Below are positions 52,724 through 62,214 of a stretch of DNA of 64,000 nucleotides, in pieces. Location of the stretch: assembly GCF_000158095.2 (NCBI RefSeq), contig NZ_CM011002.1, positions 2,371,228-2,435,227 on the forward strand. Reading direction: 5' to 3'. Below the pieces are notes generated by a model, which was not told the origin of the DNA, searched no databases, and saw nothing but the letters and a program-made list of their open reading frames with translations. A program made the position numbers and the translations under genes. This DNA is from Roseibium alexandrii DFL-11. GTDB lineage: Bacteria; Pseudomonadota; Alphaproteobacteria; Rhizobiales; Stappiaceae. How positions within the stretch are numbered: position 1 is the stretch's first letter; every line of letters begins with the position of its first letter.

Positions 52724-53998
52724 TCATTTCTTTTGTGTTTGAAACCGGGCTGGTGAGACGCCGTTTACGTCCGCAACAAGAGGTTTGTTGGCAATCATAT
52801 CGGCCATGATCTGGCCGGAGACCGGTCCGAGCGTAAAACCATCATGACCATGGGCGAAATTGAGCCACAGCCCCTTCACGGACGGGGATGGTCCAAGGAC
52901 CGGAAGAGAATCCGGCACACAGGGCCGGCTTCCCACCCATGGCTCCTCATGAAGCGCGCGTCCGAGGGAAAAGATCTCTTCTGCCCTGCGCCGGACCTGT
53001 TTGATGATCTGCGGGTTCGGCGGCGCGTCGCGCCCTGACAGCTCCACTCCCGTCGTCAGCCTGATGCCGAAGTCGGTGGGTGTCAGAGCAAACCCGTTGT
53101 CCATGTCGACGACGGGCCGAGACAAGGATGCCCCGGAGAGTGGCCTATAATGCATGTGATAGCCGCGCTTGACGGCCAGCGGGTATTGCTCGCCAAGTTT
53201 CTTTAGGACATCCATGGACCAGGCGCCCAGGCAGACGACGACATTGCGGGCAAACACGGGCCCACGTTCTCCCTCGAGGCTCCACCCACCCCTCTGGCGG
53301 ATCAGCTTCTTGGCGTCCGCCCGAAAATAATGACCACCATTTTGGATGTATCCGCGCCAAAACGCATCGACGACAGCAGCCGGGTTGGAGACCGAGCAGC
53401 TTTCGGTCCAATGCACGGCTTTCATGCCTGAAAGCTTCAACCCAGGTTCCAGAACACCGGCTTCTGCGCCATCCATTTCTTTGTAATCGACGCCGTAGAT
53501 CCGGGCGTAGTACCGGGACACATCATCTGCATCAAAACTGGCCGGCGTTCGGTACAGGTGCAGCCAGCCACCCTTCCGGTAAAACCGGCCGGCATTTGAC
53601 TGCTCGGCAAGATCAAGATGCGCTTTGACCGCCTGTTGGCGCAGCGGCATGATGGCCCGGCAATACGCCTCTGCCGCCTCGCCATAGCTTGCCTGCACAT
53701 ACTGCCGGATCCACGGGAGCATCTTCGCCAGGGTGAGTGGTCTGTACGAAAACGGCCCACCAAGGTTGAAGGATGACCTAAGGAACGCCACCGGGTTTTT
53801 CGGCAGGCCTTGCGGCACGAAACCATTGTGCTGGACCACACCTGCGTTGCCGGCAGAAGCTTCGCCGCCCGGATGTTTCCGGTCGATCAGGGCGACATCG
53901 AGGCCAAGGCGCCGTAGATGCGCCGCGGTCGAAACCCCAACAATCCCGGCTCCCAGGACCATCACATCAAATGTCTGCATCTGTTTCGAAGTTGTCAT
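52724..53998 (-). CDS. FAD-dependent D-amino-acid dehydrogenase, DadA-like
   Basis: A 424-residue flavoprotein oxidase. Seen: the FAD-binding motif VMVLGAGIVGVSTAAHLRRLGLDVALIDR, GGEASAGNAGVV, the substrate-domain Arg/Tyr region KRGYHMHYRPL, and the closing PVLGPSPSVKGLWLNFAHGHDGFTLGP. DadA-like enzymes oxidise D-amino acids to keto acids and pass electrons to quinone. The ATG at 53998 has a weak ribosome-binding site, and the frame extends to 54154. It converges on the binding-protein gene and is divergent from the BASS-type transporter gene. Confidence 0.88.
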   Translation of the reverse strand: MTTSKQMQTFDVMVLGAGIVGVSTAAHLRRLGLDVALIDRKHPGGEASAGNAGVVQHNGFVPQGLPKNPVAFLRSSFNLGGPFSYRPLTLAKMLPWIRQYVQASYGEAAEAYCRAIMPLRQQAVKAHLDLAEQSNAGRFYRKGGWLHLYRTPASFDADDVSRYYARIYGVDYKEMDGAEAGVLEPGLKLSGMKAVHWTESCSVSNPAAVVDAFWRGYIQNGGHYFRADAKKLIRQRGGWSLEGERGPVFARNVVVCLGAWSMDVLKKLGEQYPLAVKRGYHMHYRPLSGASLSRPVVDMDNGFALTPTDFGIRLTTGVELSGRDAPPNPQIIKQVRRRAEEIFSLGRALHEEPWVGSRPCVPDSLPVLGPSPSVKGLWLNFAHGHDGFTLGPVSGQIMADMIANKPLVADVNGVSPARFQTQKK

Positions 53999-54109
53999 GG
54001 CCCATGGTTCAACGGCAGGACGCCATCGTGATTGGCAAGTCCGGTTAAGTTCCCTTAAAAGATCCGCAAGTCCCTGCCCACACGCGAATTTTTCAGGAGT
54101 AAAGTTTAA

Positions 54110-55084
54110 ATGATTCGGATGCTCGCGGTAGCTGTGGCATGGATTGGCCAGCATGGTACGGCCGCTTTGGCTGTGAGTATCTTCATCGGCATGGCGCTAC
54201 CAGCCCTTTCGGAACATCTGCGCCCGTATCTCGGTGTTTCGGTATTCAGCCTGCTTGTGCTGGCTTTCTTGAGGGTCGATATCGAAGCCATCAAGCTGCG
54301 CTTAAAACGACCGACCCTTCTCCTTACCGCACTCGTTTGGATGATGCTCGGTGTGCCGCTGATTGCTTTTGCGGCCGTTCAGCTAATTGGCCCGGAAACA
54401 CTTGGACCTGAGCTTGTTCTGGCCTTATTTATCTCCACGGCCGCCCCGCCGGTCATGGCGGCACCCGCCTTTATTTATCTCCTCGGCCTGAATGGAACGC
54501 TTAGTCTTGCGCTTTCCGTTGCGGCCCTGATCATCACGCCGCTTTCAGCACCTTTCATCGGCGAGTTGATGCTGGGAGATGCCTTGCCGCTGAGTATTGG
54601 GGGCCTGGCCGCGCAATTGTCATTTCTGCTGGTTGGGTCGTTTCTCACCGCGATGGTCGTCCGCAAGATTGCCGGACTGGAGCGTATTGCGAATGGTGCA
54701 AACATGATCAGCGGCTTGAATGTTATCCTCCTTTTGATCTTTGCGATTGCTGCGATGGATGGCGTCACAGCGAGTTTTGCAGACAAACCTACCTTTACCC
54801 TCGGCTTGACCGCGATCACTTTCTGCCTCGCTTTTGCACAGATCGGGGTGACACTGCTCCTATTTTCGCCCGCAAGCCGAGAAGATGCCTATGCCATTGC
54901 TCACACTTGCGGCACACGGAACATGGGGCTGATGGTTGCCGCCTTTGGCGGGACGCTGCCAGAGCTCACGTGGCTTTGGTTCGCAGTCGGACAATTCCCG
55001 ATCTATATTTTGCCGATGGTCCTGAAACCGTTTGTCGGATGGTTTTGCGGACTAAAGCTGAAATCTGTGACGCCGCAGACCTGA
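54110..55084 (+). CDS. BASS-family (bile acid:Na symporter-like) transporter
   Basis: A 324-residue inner-membrane carrier with about ten helices in two inverted repeats. Seen: LFISTAAPPVMAAPAFIYLLGLNGTLSLALSVAALIITPLSAPFI and the crossover helix AHTCGTRNMGLMVAAFGG, both typical of the sodium:organic-anion fold. The substrate is unknown; bacterial relatives carry pyruvate, pantoate or other small acids. GGAG lies about 10 bases before ATG 54110. Proximity to amino-acid catabolic genes hints at keto-acid transport, which is inference. Confidence 0.78.
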   Translation: MIRMLAVAVAWIGQHGTAALAVSIFIGMALPALSEHLRPYLGVSVFSLLVLAFLRVDIEAIKLRLKRPTLLLTALVWMMLGVPLIAFAAVQLIGPETLGPELVLALFISTAAPPVMAAPAFIYLLGLNGTLSLALSVAALIITPLSAPFIGELMLGDALPLSIGGLAAQLSFLLVGSFLTAMVVRKIAGLERIANGANMISGLNVILLLIFAIAAMDGVTASFADKPTFTLGLTAITFCLAFAQIGVTLLLFSPASREDAYAIAHTCGTRNMGLMVAAFGGTLPELTWLWFAVGQFPIYILPMVLKPFVGWFCGLKLKSVTPQT

Positions 55085-55136
55085 CAGACCTGAAGGCCAA
55101 AGGTATCCTTGTGAAGAGATCATAAGGAGACCGGTC

Positions 55137-55874
55137 ATGCGCTTCTACCAACTGCTTGTTGCTTTTTTTGTTTTCATAACAGGCTCAATGTCGGCAGCCA
55201 TTGCCGGAGATCAGGCCCGATTGGATATTCTCGGCTACTCTGAAGACGGTCGTTACTTTGCCTTTGAGCAGTCAGGAATTCAGGACGGCTCCGGTTTTCC
55301 GTATTCAGAGATATTCGTGATCGATGTCCACGAGGACAAATGGGTGAGCCCTTCTCCGTTTCGCCGCCGCGATGAAATCGACGACAGCAACGGCTTCAAT
55401 CCGGTGGCTCTCCTGAAGGCCGCCCGGGCCGCCAACAGAGCTGCTGCAGCCCCTCTTCTGAAGTCCCTCGGTATTGACGGCCATGGACTAACAGTCGGCA
55501 GTAATCCGATCACGGAAATTTCCGCCAATCCTTTCAACATGAAGGTCAATCTGCGGCCAGTCGTCCCCCCCATCGATGAGTCGATGGAGATCCAGTTGAT
55601 GGAGTTTCCCCTTCCCGACGACACATGTGCCAGCTATGGCGCGGCCACCAAGGGGTTCCAGCTCAACACGATTTATGGCGGAGAAGCGCGCGTCCGGCAT
55701 CTGGACAAAAGCCTCCCGAAAAGCCGCGGTTGCCCGATCGGCTACCGGATAGACAAGGTCGTGAGCTTTTTTCCGGAAGACAAGCCACCGGTCATCACGG
55801 TGATTGTTCATATGGCGGCCCACGGCTTTGAAGGGCCTGACGGTCGGTTTCTCGCCATCTCCGGACGGCTGTAA
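55137..55874 (+). CDS. DUF2259 family secreted protein
   Basis: A 245-residue exported protein: a signal peptide (about 1-24, FVFITGSMSAAIAG) and the family opening LDILGYSEDGRYFAFEQSGIQDGSGFPYSEIFVIDV, then DLGVGSN-like and PLPDDTCASYG segments. DUF2259 proteins are periplasmic and of unknown role. AAGGAGACCG before ATG 55137 fixes the start. It follows the BASS transporter by 52 bp on the same strand and may share its transcript. Confidence 0.87.
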   Translation: MRFYQLLVAFFVFITGSMSAAIAGDQARLDILGYSEDGRYFAFEQSGIQDGSGFPYSEIFVIDVHEDKWVSPSPFRRRDEIDDSNGFNPVALLKAARAANRAAAAPLLKSLGIDGHGLTVGSNPITEISANPFNMKVNLRPVVPPIDESMEIQLMEFPLPDDTCASYGAATKGFQLNTIYGGEARVRHLDKSLPKSRGCPIGYRIDKVVSFFPEDKPPVITVIVHMAAHGFEGPDGRFLAISGRL

Positions 55875-55987
55875 ACAGTTAAACCGATTAGGAACGGGCT
55901 CTTTGACTTGCCGGTCTGCCGGACACGTGTTAGCGCGGCGCCAACCGTCTATGACCGGCTTTGCAGCCACCCTCAGGAGATCCGTAA

Positions 55988-56659
55988 ATGCCGCGCGAGA
56001 TAATTATTGCACCGTCCGTCCTTGCCTCTGACTTTTCCAAGCTCGGACAGGAAGTCCGCGATGTTGTCGAGGCGGGAGCAGACTGGATCCACCTTGACGT
56101 GATGGACGGCCATTTCGTTCCGAACATCACCTTCGGGCCGGATGTCATTGCCAAGATGCGCCCGCACACAGACAAGGTGTTCGACACGCATTTGATGATA
56201 GAACCTTGCGATCCTTACCTGGAAGCCTTTGCCAAAGCCGGGTCGGACATTATCACCGTGCACGCAGAAGCAACGAAGCACCTGGACCGTTCGCTGCAGG
56301 CCATTCGCGCCCTCGGAAAGAAGGCAGGCGTGTCGCTCAACCCGGCAACGCCGGAAAGCGTTCTGGAATACGTACTCGACCGGCTCGACCTGATCCTTGT
56401 GATGACGGTGAACCCGGGCTTCGGCGGTCAGAAGTTCATTGGGGCAATGGTGGAAAAGACAGCCCGGATCAAACAAATGATCGGAGACCGGCCAATCGAT
56501 CTGGAGATCGACGGCGGTGTCACACCGGACACAGCGCCGTTGGTTGCAGCGGCAGGTGCCAACGTGCTCGTTGCCGGATCCGCCGTTTTCAAGGGCGGCA
56601 CAGTCGACGCCTACAAGACAAACATCAATGCAATCCGGACTGCGGCTGCAATCGCCTAA
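55988..56659 (+). CDS. rpe: Ribulose-phosphate 3-epimerase
   Basis: A 223-residue TIM-barrel enzyme of the pentose phosphate and Calvin pathways that interconverts ribulose-5-phosphate and xylulose-5-phosphate. Seen: [10 protein letters not shown], the metal and acid segment [39 protein letters not shown] and IDGGVTPDT, the full set of family motifs. AGGAGATC before ATG 55988 marks the start. Length is typical. Confidence 0.97.
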   Translation: MPREIIIAPSVLASDFSKLGQEVRDVVEAGADWIHLDVMDGHFVPNITFGPDVIAKMRPHTDKVFDTHLMIEPCDPYLEAFAKAGSDIITVHAEATKHLDRSLQAIRALGKKAGVSLNPATPESVLEYVLDRLDLILVMTVNPGFGGQKFIGAMVEKTARIKQMIGDRPIDLEIDGGVTPDTAPLVAAAGANVLVAGSAVFKGGTVDAYKTNINAIRTAAAIA

Positions 56660-56744
56660 CAGAAGTAAAAACTCTTTCGCCAAACACCTTCCGATCCGCC
56701 TGCCCCTTCGGCTAAGCTGAAGTTCAAAGTCTGGGGGGTGTCGT

Positions 56745-58364
56745 TTGGCACACATGCAACGCAACATTAGTCTGCTTGGCCTGACGTTTGTCGCGATCAG
56801 CGGAATTCTCGGGTCAGGCTGGCTGTTTGTTCCAATGATCGCCGCACAATCTGCCGGTCCTGCCTCGCTGATTGCCTGGTTGATCGGCGGCATTGCGATG
56901 CTGTTGATTGCGATCACATTTGCGGAGATCTCTACAATTCTGCCGGTCGCTGGCGGCATTGGTCGGGTGCCTCAGTTTTCTCATGGAACCGTCGTCTCCA
57001 TGGCCATGGGATGGACAGCTTGGGTTGGCTACAACACGGCAGCCACCATCGAGGTCGAGGCCATCCTTCGGTATTCCAAGACCTTGGCCCCCTGGCTTTA
57101 TTCCAACGACAACGAGCTTAGCACTGGAGGGCTCGCAGTCGCCCTGGTGCTCCTTGCCGTTTTCACCGTGATCAACGCATTTGGCGTCAAGCTCTTCGCC
57201 CGGATCAACACGGCATTGACCTGGCTGAAAATCCTGGTGCCGGTTCTCCTGGCGGTCGTGATCATCAGTCTCAGCTTCAAGCCGTCCAACTTCACGAACC
57301 ATGGCGGCTTTGCACCGGAGGGTCTGAGGGGCATCCTCGCCGCCATCTCTTCCGGCGGCGTGATTTTCTCTCTCCTTGGCTTCCGGCATGTCATCGACCT
57401 GGCCGGTGAGGCGAAAAATCCCAAGGTCAATATCCCGCTGGCCCTGATCCTGAGCCTGTTGATCTGCCTATTTGTCTATGGCGGACTACAGATTGCATTC
57501 CTTGGCGCATTAGATGCAGCCCAGTTGCAAAACGGCTGGTCAGGACTGCATTTCGGCGGCGACCTCGGCCCACTCGCAGCACTAGCCACAGCAGTTGGCG
57601 CTCTTTGGGTCGTCAGCTTGTTGGACACAACAGCCAGGATTTCCAGTTTTGCCTCCGGCCTCGTTTCGGTGGGGTCCAACGCCCGGCTGGGGCTTGCAAT
57701 GGCTCAAAACGGGCTATTCCCGAAATTCATGGAAACGTTGTCGGACAAGGGCGTGCCGCTGTTTTCGCTGCTGGTCAATTTTGTAGTCGCAGCGCTCTTT
57801 TTCTTTGCGCTCCCCTTCGATGAAGTGCTTGCGCTGAACACTTCGACCATTGTTCTATCCTTCATTGTCGGACCGATCGCTGTGGTCGCCTTAAGAAAGC
57901 TGCTCCCTGATGCGCCTCGTGCTTTCACATTGCCCGCCGCGCCAGTCCTTGGCTGTCTTGCTTTTGTCGTTGCAACGCTGATCATCTACTGGACCGGCTG
58001 GCATACCATGCTTCATTTGGGGCTCAGCCTTGCCGCTGGTTTTGTGCTTCTGATGATCCGCGGGCATCACATCGGTTACGCCAATCTCGATTGGCGGGAG
58101 GCGTCCTGGCTGGCGCCCTATCTTATCGGGATTGTTGTATTTTCCTACCTAGGCTCCTTTGGGGGCGGATCCGGAATTTTGCCGCTCGGCCCGGACATTC
58201 TTCTGATCGCAGTTTTCGCAACGGTGATCTATATCGGAGCCATTCACCTGAGGCTGCCGCAAGAAAAATTCGCTCGCTACATGGCGCAGGAAAAGATCGA
58301 AGAATTGGCTGAATACGGCACCCTGGAAGACGACATCTATGAAGGGCCGTTTCGAAAGACCTGA
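56745..58364 (+). CDS. APC-superfamily amino-acid permease
   Basis: A 539-residue inner-membrane permease with about twelve helices. Seen: ISLLGLTFVAISGILGSGWLFVP, the unwound helix-1 region with the G-S/T-G motif of APC carriers, and VIFSLLGFRHVIDLAGEAKNPKVNIPLAL, the helix-6 core with conserved Glu. A cytosolic Glu-rich tail follows. The substrate is unknown. The start is TTG 56745 at good distance from GGGGGG; ATG 56754 is the alternative. It stands between rpe and the converging L,D-transpeptidase-like gene. Confidence 0.92.
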   Translation: MAHMQRNISLLGLTFVAISGILGSGWLFVPMIAAQSAGPASLIAWLIGGIAMLLIAITFAEISTILPVAGGIGRVPQFSHGTVVSMAMGWTAWVGYNTAATIEVEAILRYSKTLAPWLYSNDNELSTGGLAVALVLLAVFTVINAFGVKLFARINTALTWLKILVPVLLAVVIISLSFKPSNFTNHGGFAPEGLRGILAAISSGGVIFSLLGFRHVIDLAGEAKNPKVNIPLALILSLLICLFVYGGLQIAFLGALDAAQLQNGWSGLHFGGDLGPLAALATAVGALWVVSLLDTTARISSFASGLVSVGSNARLGLAMAQNGLFPKFMETLSDKGVPLFSLLVNFVVAALFFFALPFDEVLALNTSTIVLSFIVGPIAVVALRKLLPDAPRAFTLPAAPVLGCLAFVVATLIIYWTGWHTMLHLGLSLAAGFVLLMIRGHHIGYANLDWREASWLAPYLIGIVVFSYLGSFGGGSGILPLGPDILLIAVFATVIYIGAIHLRLPQEKFARYMAQEKIEELAEYGTLEDDIYEGPFRKT

Positions 58365-58395
58365 CACGACTGAGTGCAGTCCGCGAGAGAGAGAC

Positions 58396-60024
58396 CTAGG
58401 GTTTTGGTCTCCCGGACAAAGCGGCCGTGAGCCGTGAATCTTCAAGGTAAGGATCATGACCGAAACGGATCGCGCCCTGATACTGCAACCAGACCGACTG
58501 GTGCGTTGCAACGGCCATCAGGCCTGACCGGGCAGGAAAGGTAATCGTATCCCCCCGTGCGAGCCGGTTTTCAATTCCCTCGGCCGGAAACACCCTCGGC
58601 TCGATCACCTGTTCCAGCAACGCCAACCCATCGACAATACCAAACGCGTTGGCCGGAAGATAAGGGTTGCAGAACACGCCGTCTTCCGGGGCAGAATCCA
58701 GATGGAACAACGCCAGTTTCTGTTCTTGCCGGAGCCGGAATGCGTAGCTTCCAAGCGGGTTTTCGTCTGAAGCTGGCAGATAGAGATTGAACTCGTCCTT
58801 GAACCGGTTGATGGCGCGCGGCGTTGCCTGTCCCCAAGGAAGCGAACTGAGCGGAACATCCGCCCCTTTCCGTCTCAAATAGTACCCAACACCCTCAACC
58901 TCCGTCGGATCGTCCTTCAACCGCGGCAGCAGTTCATTACCAAGAAACTCCAGTGGAACCTGCCAGGTTGGATGAAAGGTAACAGCTTCAATGGCTGTCG
59001 CCGTATTCGCATGGTTTCGGTCCGGACAGTTGGCGAAAGCCTGACCTTCCATCACCACACGCCCCGACTCAGAGAATACAAACTGGTTCTCGCCTTTATT
59101 GATGAACAGCTTGACCCGGGAAAACTCCGGCGGGATCCAGCGAATGCGCTCCATGGCGTTGCTGACCTGTTCGATCCGGCGCTCAATGGGAATGTTCAGC
59201 GCCCGGATAAGCCGCGGTGTCACCTCGCTTGAAACCGGAAGAACGTATCTGTGTTTCGATTGGGCGACTGCAAATGCAAGCCGCTTGTCGAAAAGCTCTC
59301 CACCTGTGCCTTCGCCGACAAGACCGTCTTCGAACATCCGGCGCCGTAGATCAGGAACCTGATCACCCTGCGCGCCGGGCGACAGCTCCTCTTGAATATC
59401 CAGGTATGTAAACCCGCCGTCATCCTTGACCGCATACAGACGCTCAAGGTGGGTCTTCAGCAAGCGATAGGTATCGTCCTGCGGTTCCCAAATCGACACG
59501 AAATCCAAGAGTTGGGGCGCGGCCGCCAGCCGCTTCAAGGCATCTGTCCCGTTGATTGTGTGCACGGGCATATAGGCACCAGGATACAGAACCCTCGGCG
59601 TTACCCGGCCTGCCCTGAGATCATTGGCAAAGTCAAGAAAATGACCTGTGAACAGGAGCTCAATCCATGCGGCCTCCGAAGGGCTTAGACCTTCGTCGAC
59701 TGACTTGAGCTCGGTTTCCAGATAGGCGCGCGGATAGTCTTCCGGACGAAGACCGTGGAGATGCACATTTCTCAGGAGATCCAAGAAGGCCGGGGCCCTG
59801 TCCGTTCCAAGCCATAAGAGAGACGCGTCTTCAGCCCCATAATAAGCGCTGATTTCCCGTCGGCGTTTTTCAACGATGAGAGAAAGGCGTTCGGGCGTGT
59901 TCAAAACCCGCTGGACATCCTCTACCCCACCGTTCGCCAACGTTGGGCCGGAAAGCACACTCATCCAAACAATGAAAACCGCTAAAAAACCGATCGGAAG
60001 CCCTGCGCGCCGTGTAACCACCAA
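58396..60024 (-). CDS. YcbB-like L,D-transpeptidase homologue with degraded active site
   Basis: A 542-residue exported protein (signal about 10-30, cleavage near TLANG). The N-terminal scaffold, a PG-binding-like region (about 205-255) and the YkuD-type opening (ERRIEQVSNAMERIRWIPPEFSRVKLFI, FHPTWQVPLEFLGNELLPRLKDDP) follow the YcbB plan. The catalytic block S-x-GC-I/V-R is absent. His441 (LALFHLDS) is followed after 11 residues by Cys452 (GVFCNPYLP), with no Arg and different spacing. It may be a non-catalytic peptidoglycan-binding relative or use a changed active site. TTG 60024 with GGGAGG upstream is the best start. Confidence 0.78.
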   Translation of the reverse strand: MVVTRRAGLPIGFLAVFIVWMSVLSGPTLANGGVEDVQRVLNTPERLSLIVEKRRREISAYYGAEDASLLWLGTDRAPAFLDLLRNVHLHGLRPEDYPRAYLETELKSVDEGLSPSEAAWIELLFTGHFLDFANDLRAGRVTPRVLYPGAYMPVHTINGTDALKRLAAAPQLLDFVSIWEPQDDTYRLLKTHLERLYAVKDDGGFTYLDIQEELSPGAQGDQVPDLRRRMFEDGLVGEGTGGELFDKRLAFAVAQSKHRYVLPVSSEVTPRLIRALNIPIERRIEQVSNAMERIRWIPPEFSRVKLFINKGENQFVFSESGRVVMEGQAFANCPDRNHANTATAIEAVTFHPTWQVPLEFLGNELLPRLKDDPTEVEGVGYYLRRKGADVPLSSLPWGQATPRAINRFKDEFNLYLPASDENPLGSYAFRLRQEQKLALFHLDSAPEDGVFCNPYLPANAFGIVDGLALLEQVIEPRVFPAEGIENRLARGDTITFPARSGLMAVATHQSVWLQYQGAIRFGHDPYLEDSRLTAALSGRPKP

Positions 60025-60110
60025 AATCGACCTCCCTTTCCGTCTCCGCCTACACCTTCCTCACAGTATTTCTGGCGGATACACAAAGAATCAAGCACTC
60101 GCGCGTCGTT

Positions 60111-60593
60111 TTAGCTGTATCGGCGGCTCACAGCCGAGCCGGCGACAGGTTGATTGAGCCGCTCCATCAAGCCTTCGGGGTAGAGTTCGATCTGTTTGGC
60201 CTTCAATTCTGCAACCGACATCCACCTGGCAATACACTCGGTTTCATCATGCTCCAGAAACGGGATGGCATCTTGCCGGTAGAAGCGCCCATCTGAAAAA
60301 TGCGCGTGGCACAAGAAAACGATCTCATGGCCGGTTTGGCCATAGTGTTCGTAGATGTTTTCAAGGACAAAATGGTCGCTGCCCAAAGATATCCGCGCAC
60401 CGAGTTCTTCCAAAAACTCCCGCTGCAGTGTATCGCGCCAAGCTTCGCCGAATTCAACCGTTCCGCCCAAGGGGCGCATGCCCTTTATATTGCCATGATC
60501 GTCATAGATCTCGGTCAGGAGCAGAGCGTCATCTTGCCAGATGAGCGCCAGGGCTTTGACGGTGATGTAATTGGCGGGTCGCCAGATGGTCAT
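60111..60593 (-). CDS. NUDIX hydrolase
   Basis: A 160-residue pyrophosphohydrolase with a complete NUDIX box, GGTVEFGEAWRDTLQREFLEELG (G-x5-E-x7-REUXEEXGU), after the strand LALIWQDDALLLTEIYDD. The substrate class is not deducible. ATG 60593 has GGAGG at ideal spacing and is preferred over ATG 60641; longer frames run into purB antisense and are spurious. It is divergent from purB. Confidence 0.9.
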   Translation of the reverse strand: MTIWRPANYITVKALALIWQDDALLLTEIYDDHGNIKGMRPLGGTVEFGEAWRDTLQREFLEELGARISLGSDHFVLENIYEHYGQTGHEIVFLCHAHFSDGRFYRQDAIPFLEHDETECIARWMSVAELKAKQIELYPEGLMERLNQPVAGSAVSRRYS

Positions 60594-60746
60594 GAAGGCC
60601 TCCGACACCAGAAATGGATGAGTTGCGCGATAATCAGTCATATTCCCCGGCCCGCCGCAAGCAAAAACGGCGGCTTTCCATTGAAGGGCCGGGCGCGCTC
60701 TGCTATCCCGCAGCCAACACTTCCCAAGACGAGGACTGAACCTGCG

Positions 60747-62075
60747 ATGATCCCGCGCTATTCCCGCCAAGACATGGTCGATATCTGGTCTCCGGAGTCG
60801 AAATTCCGCATCTGGTTCGAGATCGAGGCGCATGCCTGCGATGCATTGGCGGAGCTCGGCGTGATCCCCGAAGACGCTGCCAAGACGATCTGGGAAAAAG
60901 GCGGAAGCGCCACCTTCGACATCGACCGCATCGACGAGATCGAGCGGGAGACAAAGCATGACGTCATCGCCTTCCTGACCCATCTTGCAGAGATCGTCGG
61001 ACCGGATGCCCGCTTCGTGCACCAGGGCATGACCTCGTCGGATGTTCTGGACACCTGCTTCAACATCCAGCTGGTCAAGGCGACCGACCTTCTTTTGAAG
61101 GACATGGACGAGCTGCTGGCGGCCATCAAGCGCCGGGCATTTGAGCACAAAGACACGGTCACCATCGGCCGGTCCCACGGCATCCACGCCGAACCGGTCA
61201 CTTTCGGCCTGAAAATGGCGCAGGCCTATGCCGAATTTGACCGCTGCAAGGCGCGTCTTTTGAATGCCCGCGAGGAAATCGCCACCGGTGCCATCTCCGG
61301 TGCTGTCGGCACCTTCGCCAACATCGACCCGCGCGTTGAAGAACATGTCGCCAAGGCGCTTGGCCTTAAGGCCGAGCCGGTGTCAACTCAGGTGATCCCG
61401 CGCGACCGCCACGCGATGTACTTCGCGACCCTCGGCGTCATCGCCTCCTCGATCGAGCGTCTTGCGACCGAAATCCGCCACCTGCAGCGCACGGAAGTAC
61501 TGGAAGCAGAAGAATTCTTCTCCAAGGGCCAGAAAGGCTCGTCGGCGATGCCGCACAAGCGCAACCCGGTCCTGACCGAAAACCTGACCGGCCTTGCCCG
61601 CCTGGTGCGTATGTCCACCGTGCCGGCCATGGAGAACGTGGCGCTCTGGCACGAACGTGACATCTCGCATTCGTCCGTTGAGCGCATGATCGGCCCGGAC
61701 ACGACCGTCACCCTCGACTTTGCCCTCGCGCGCCTCACCGGCGTCATCGACAAGCTGGTGGTCTACCCGGAGCGCATGATGGGCAACATGGACCGTCTCG
61801 GCGGTCTCGTCCATTCCCAGCGGATCCTGCTCGCCCTGACGCAAGCAGGCTCCTCCCGAGAAGACGCCTACCGTCTGGTCCAGCGCAACGCGATGAAGGT
61901 CTGGGACAGCTATCAGGTGTCCGGCGACGCCAAGGTCGACTTCCTCACCGAGCTTCTCAACGACAAAGACGTCCGCAACTACCTGTCCGAAGAAGAAATT
62001 CGCAATCGCTTCGATCTTGGCTATCACACCAAGAACGTCGACGTAATTTTTGAGCGGGTATTCGGGGAAAGCTGA
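60747..62075 (+). CDS. purB: Adenylosuccinate lyase
   Basis: A 442-residue enzyme of the fumarase superfamily that cleaves SAICAR and adenylosuccinate in purine synthesis. Seen: N-terminal MIPRYSRQDMVDIWSPESKF, the active-site regions KHDVIAFLTHLAE and FVHQGMTSSDVLDT, GRSHGIHAEPVTFGLK with the catalytic His, and the superfamily signature GSSAMPHKRNP. The start is ATG 60747 by family alignment; the open frame to 60300 is a shadow of the NUDIX gene. Length is typical of the bacterial short form. Confidence 0.97.
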   Translation: MIPRYSRQDMVDIWSPESKFRIWFEIEAHACDALAELGVIPEDAAKTIWEKGGSATFDIDRIDEIERETKHDVIAFLTHLAEIVGPDARFVHQGMTSSDVLDTCFNIQLVKATDLLLKDMDELLAAIKRRAFEHKDTVTIGRSHGIHAEPVTFGLKMAQAYAEFDRCKARLLNAREEIATGAISGAVGTFANIDPRVEEHVAKALGLKAEPVSTQVIPRDRHAMYFATLGVIASSIERLATEIRHLQRTEVLEAEEFFSKGQKGSSAMPHKRNPVLTENLTGLARLVRMSTVPAMENVALWHERDISHSSVERMIGPDTTVTLDFALARLTGVIDKLVVYPERMMGNMDRLGGLVHSQRILLALTQAGSSREDAYRLVQRNAMKVWDSYQVSGDAKVDFLTELLNDKDVRNYLSEEEIRNRFDLGYHTKNVDVIFERVFGES

Positions 62076-62085
62076 CGCTGCACGA

Positions 62086-62195
62086 GCCTGTGCCGCCCCT
62101 GCGCACGCAGGGGCCCAGGACCTTCAAACGGCTGTCAGGGTTCCTGTCTATCTTCCCGGGTTACTGGATCCTTGCCTTCGCGGGGACGGCAGAAT
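62086..62195. repeat. Intergenic palindromic repeat after purB
   Basis: GCCCCTGCG-CAC-GCAGGGGC-like arms occur at 62095-62113. A following stretch reads TACTGGATCCTTGCCTTCGCGGGGACGG, resembling the dispersed alphaproteobacterial repeat in which TGGATCC is followed by a C/T-rich inverted segment. It is a different class from the hairpins between metF and metH. It fills the gap before the metallophosphoesterase gene. Confidence 0.5.
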
Positions 62196-62214
62196 GCAAA
62201 TGGGGCAATCATTC

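Noticed and set aside
60300..60746. Upstream extension of the purB frame
   Set aside because: Covers the NUDIX gene on the other strand; purB family alignment starts at MIPRYSRQ.
60594..61346. Long N-terminal extension of the NUDIX frame
   Set aside because: It is antisense to purB; GGAGG and family length place the start at 60593.
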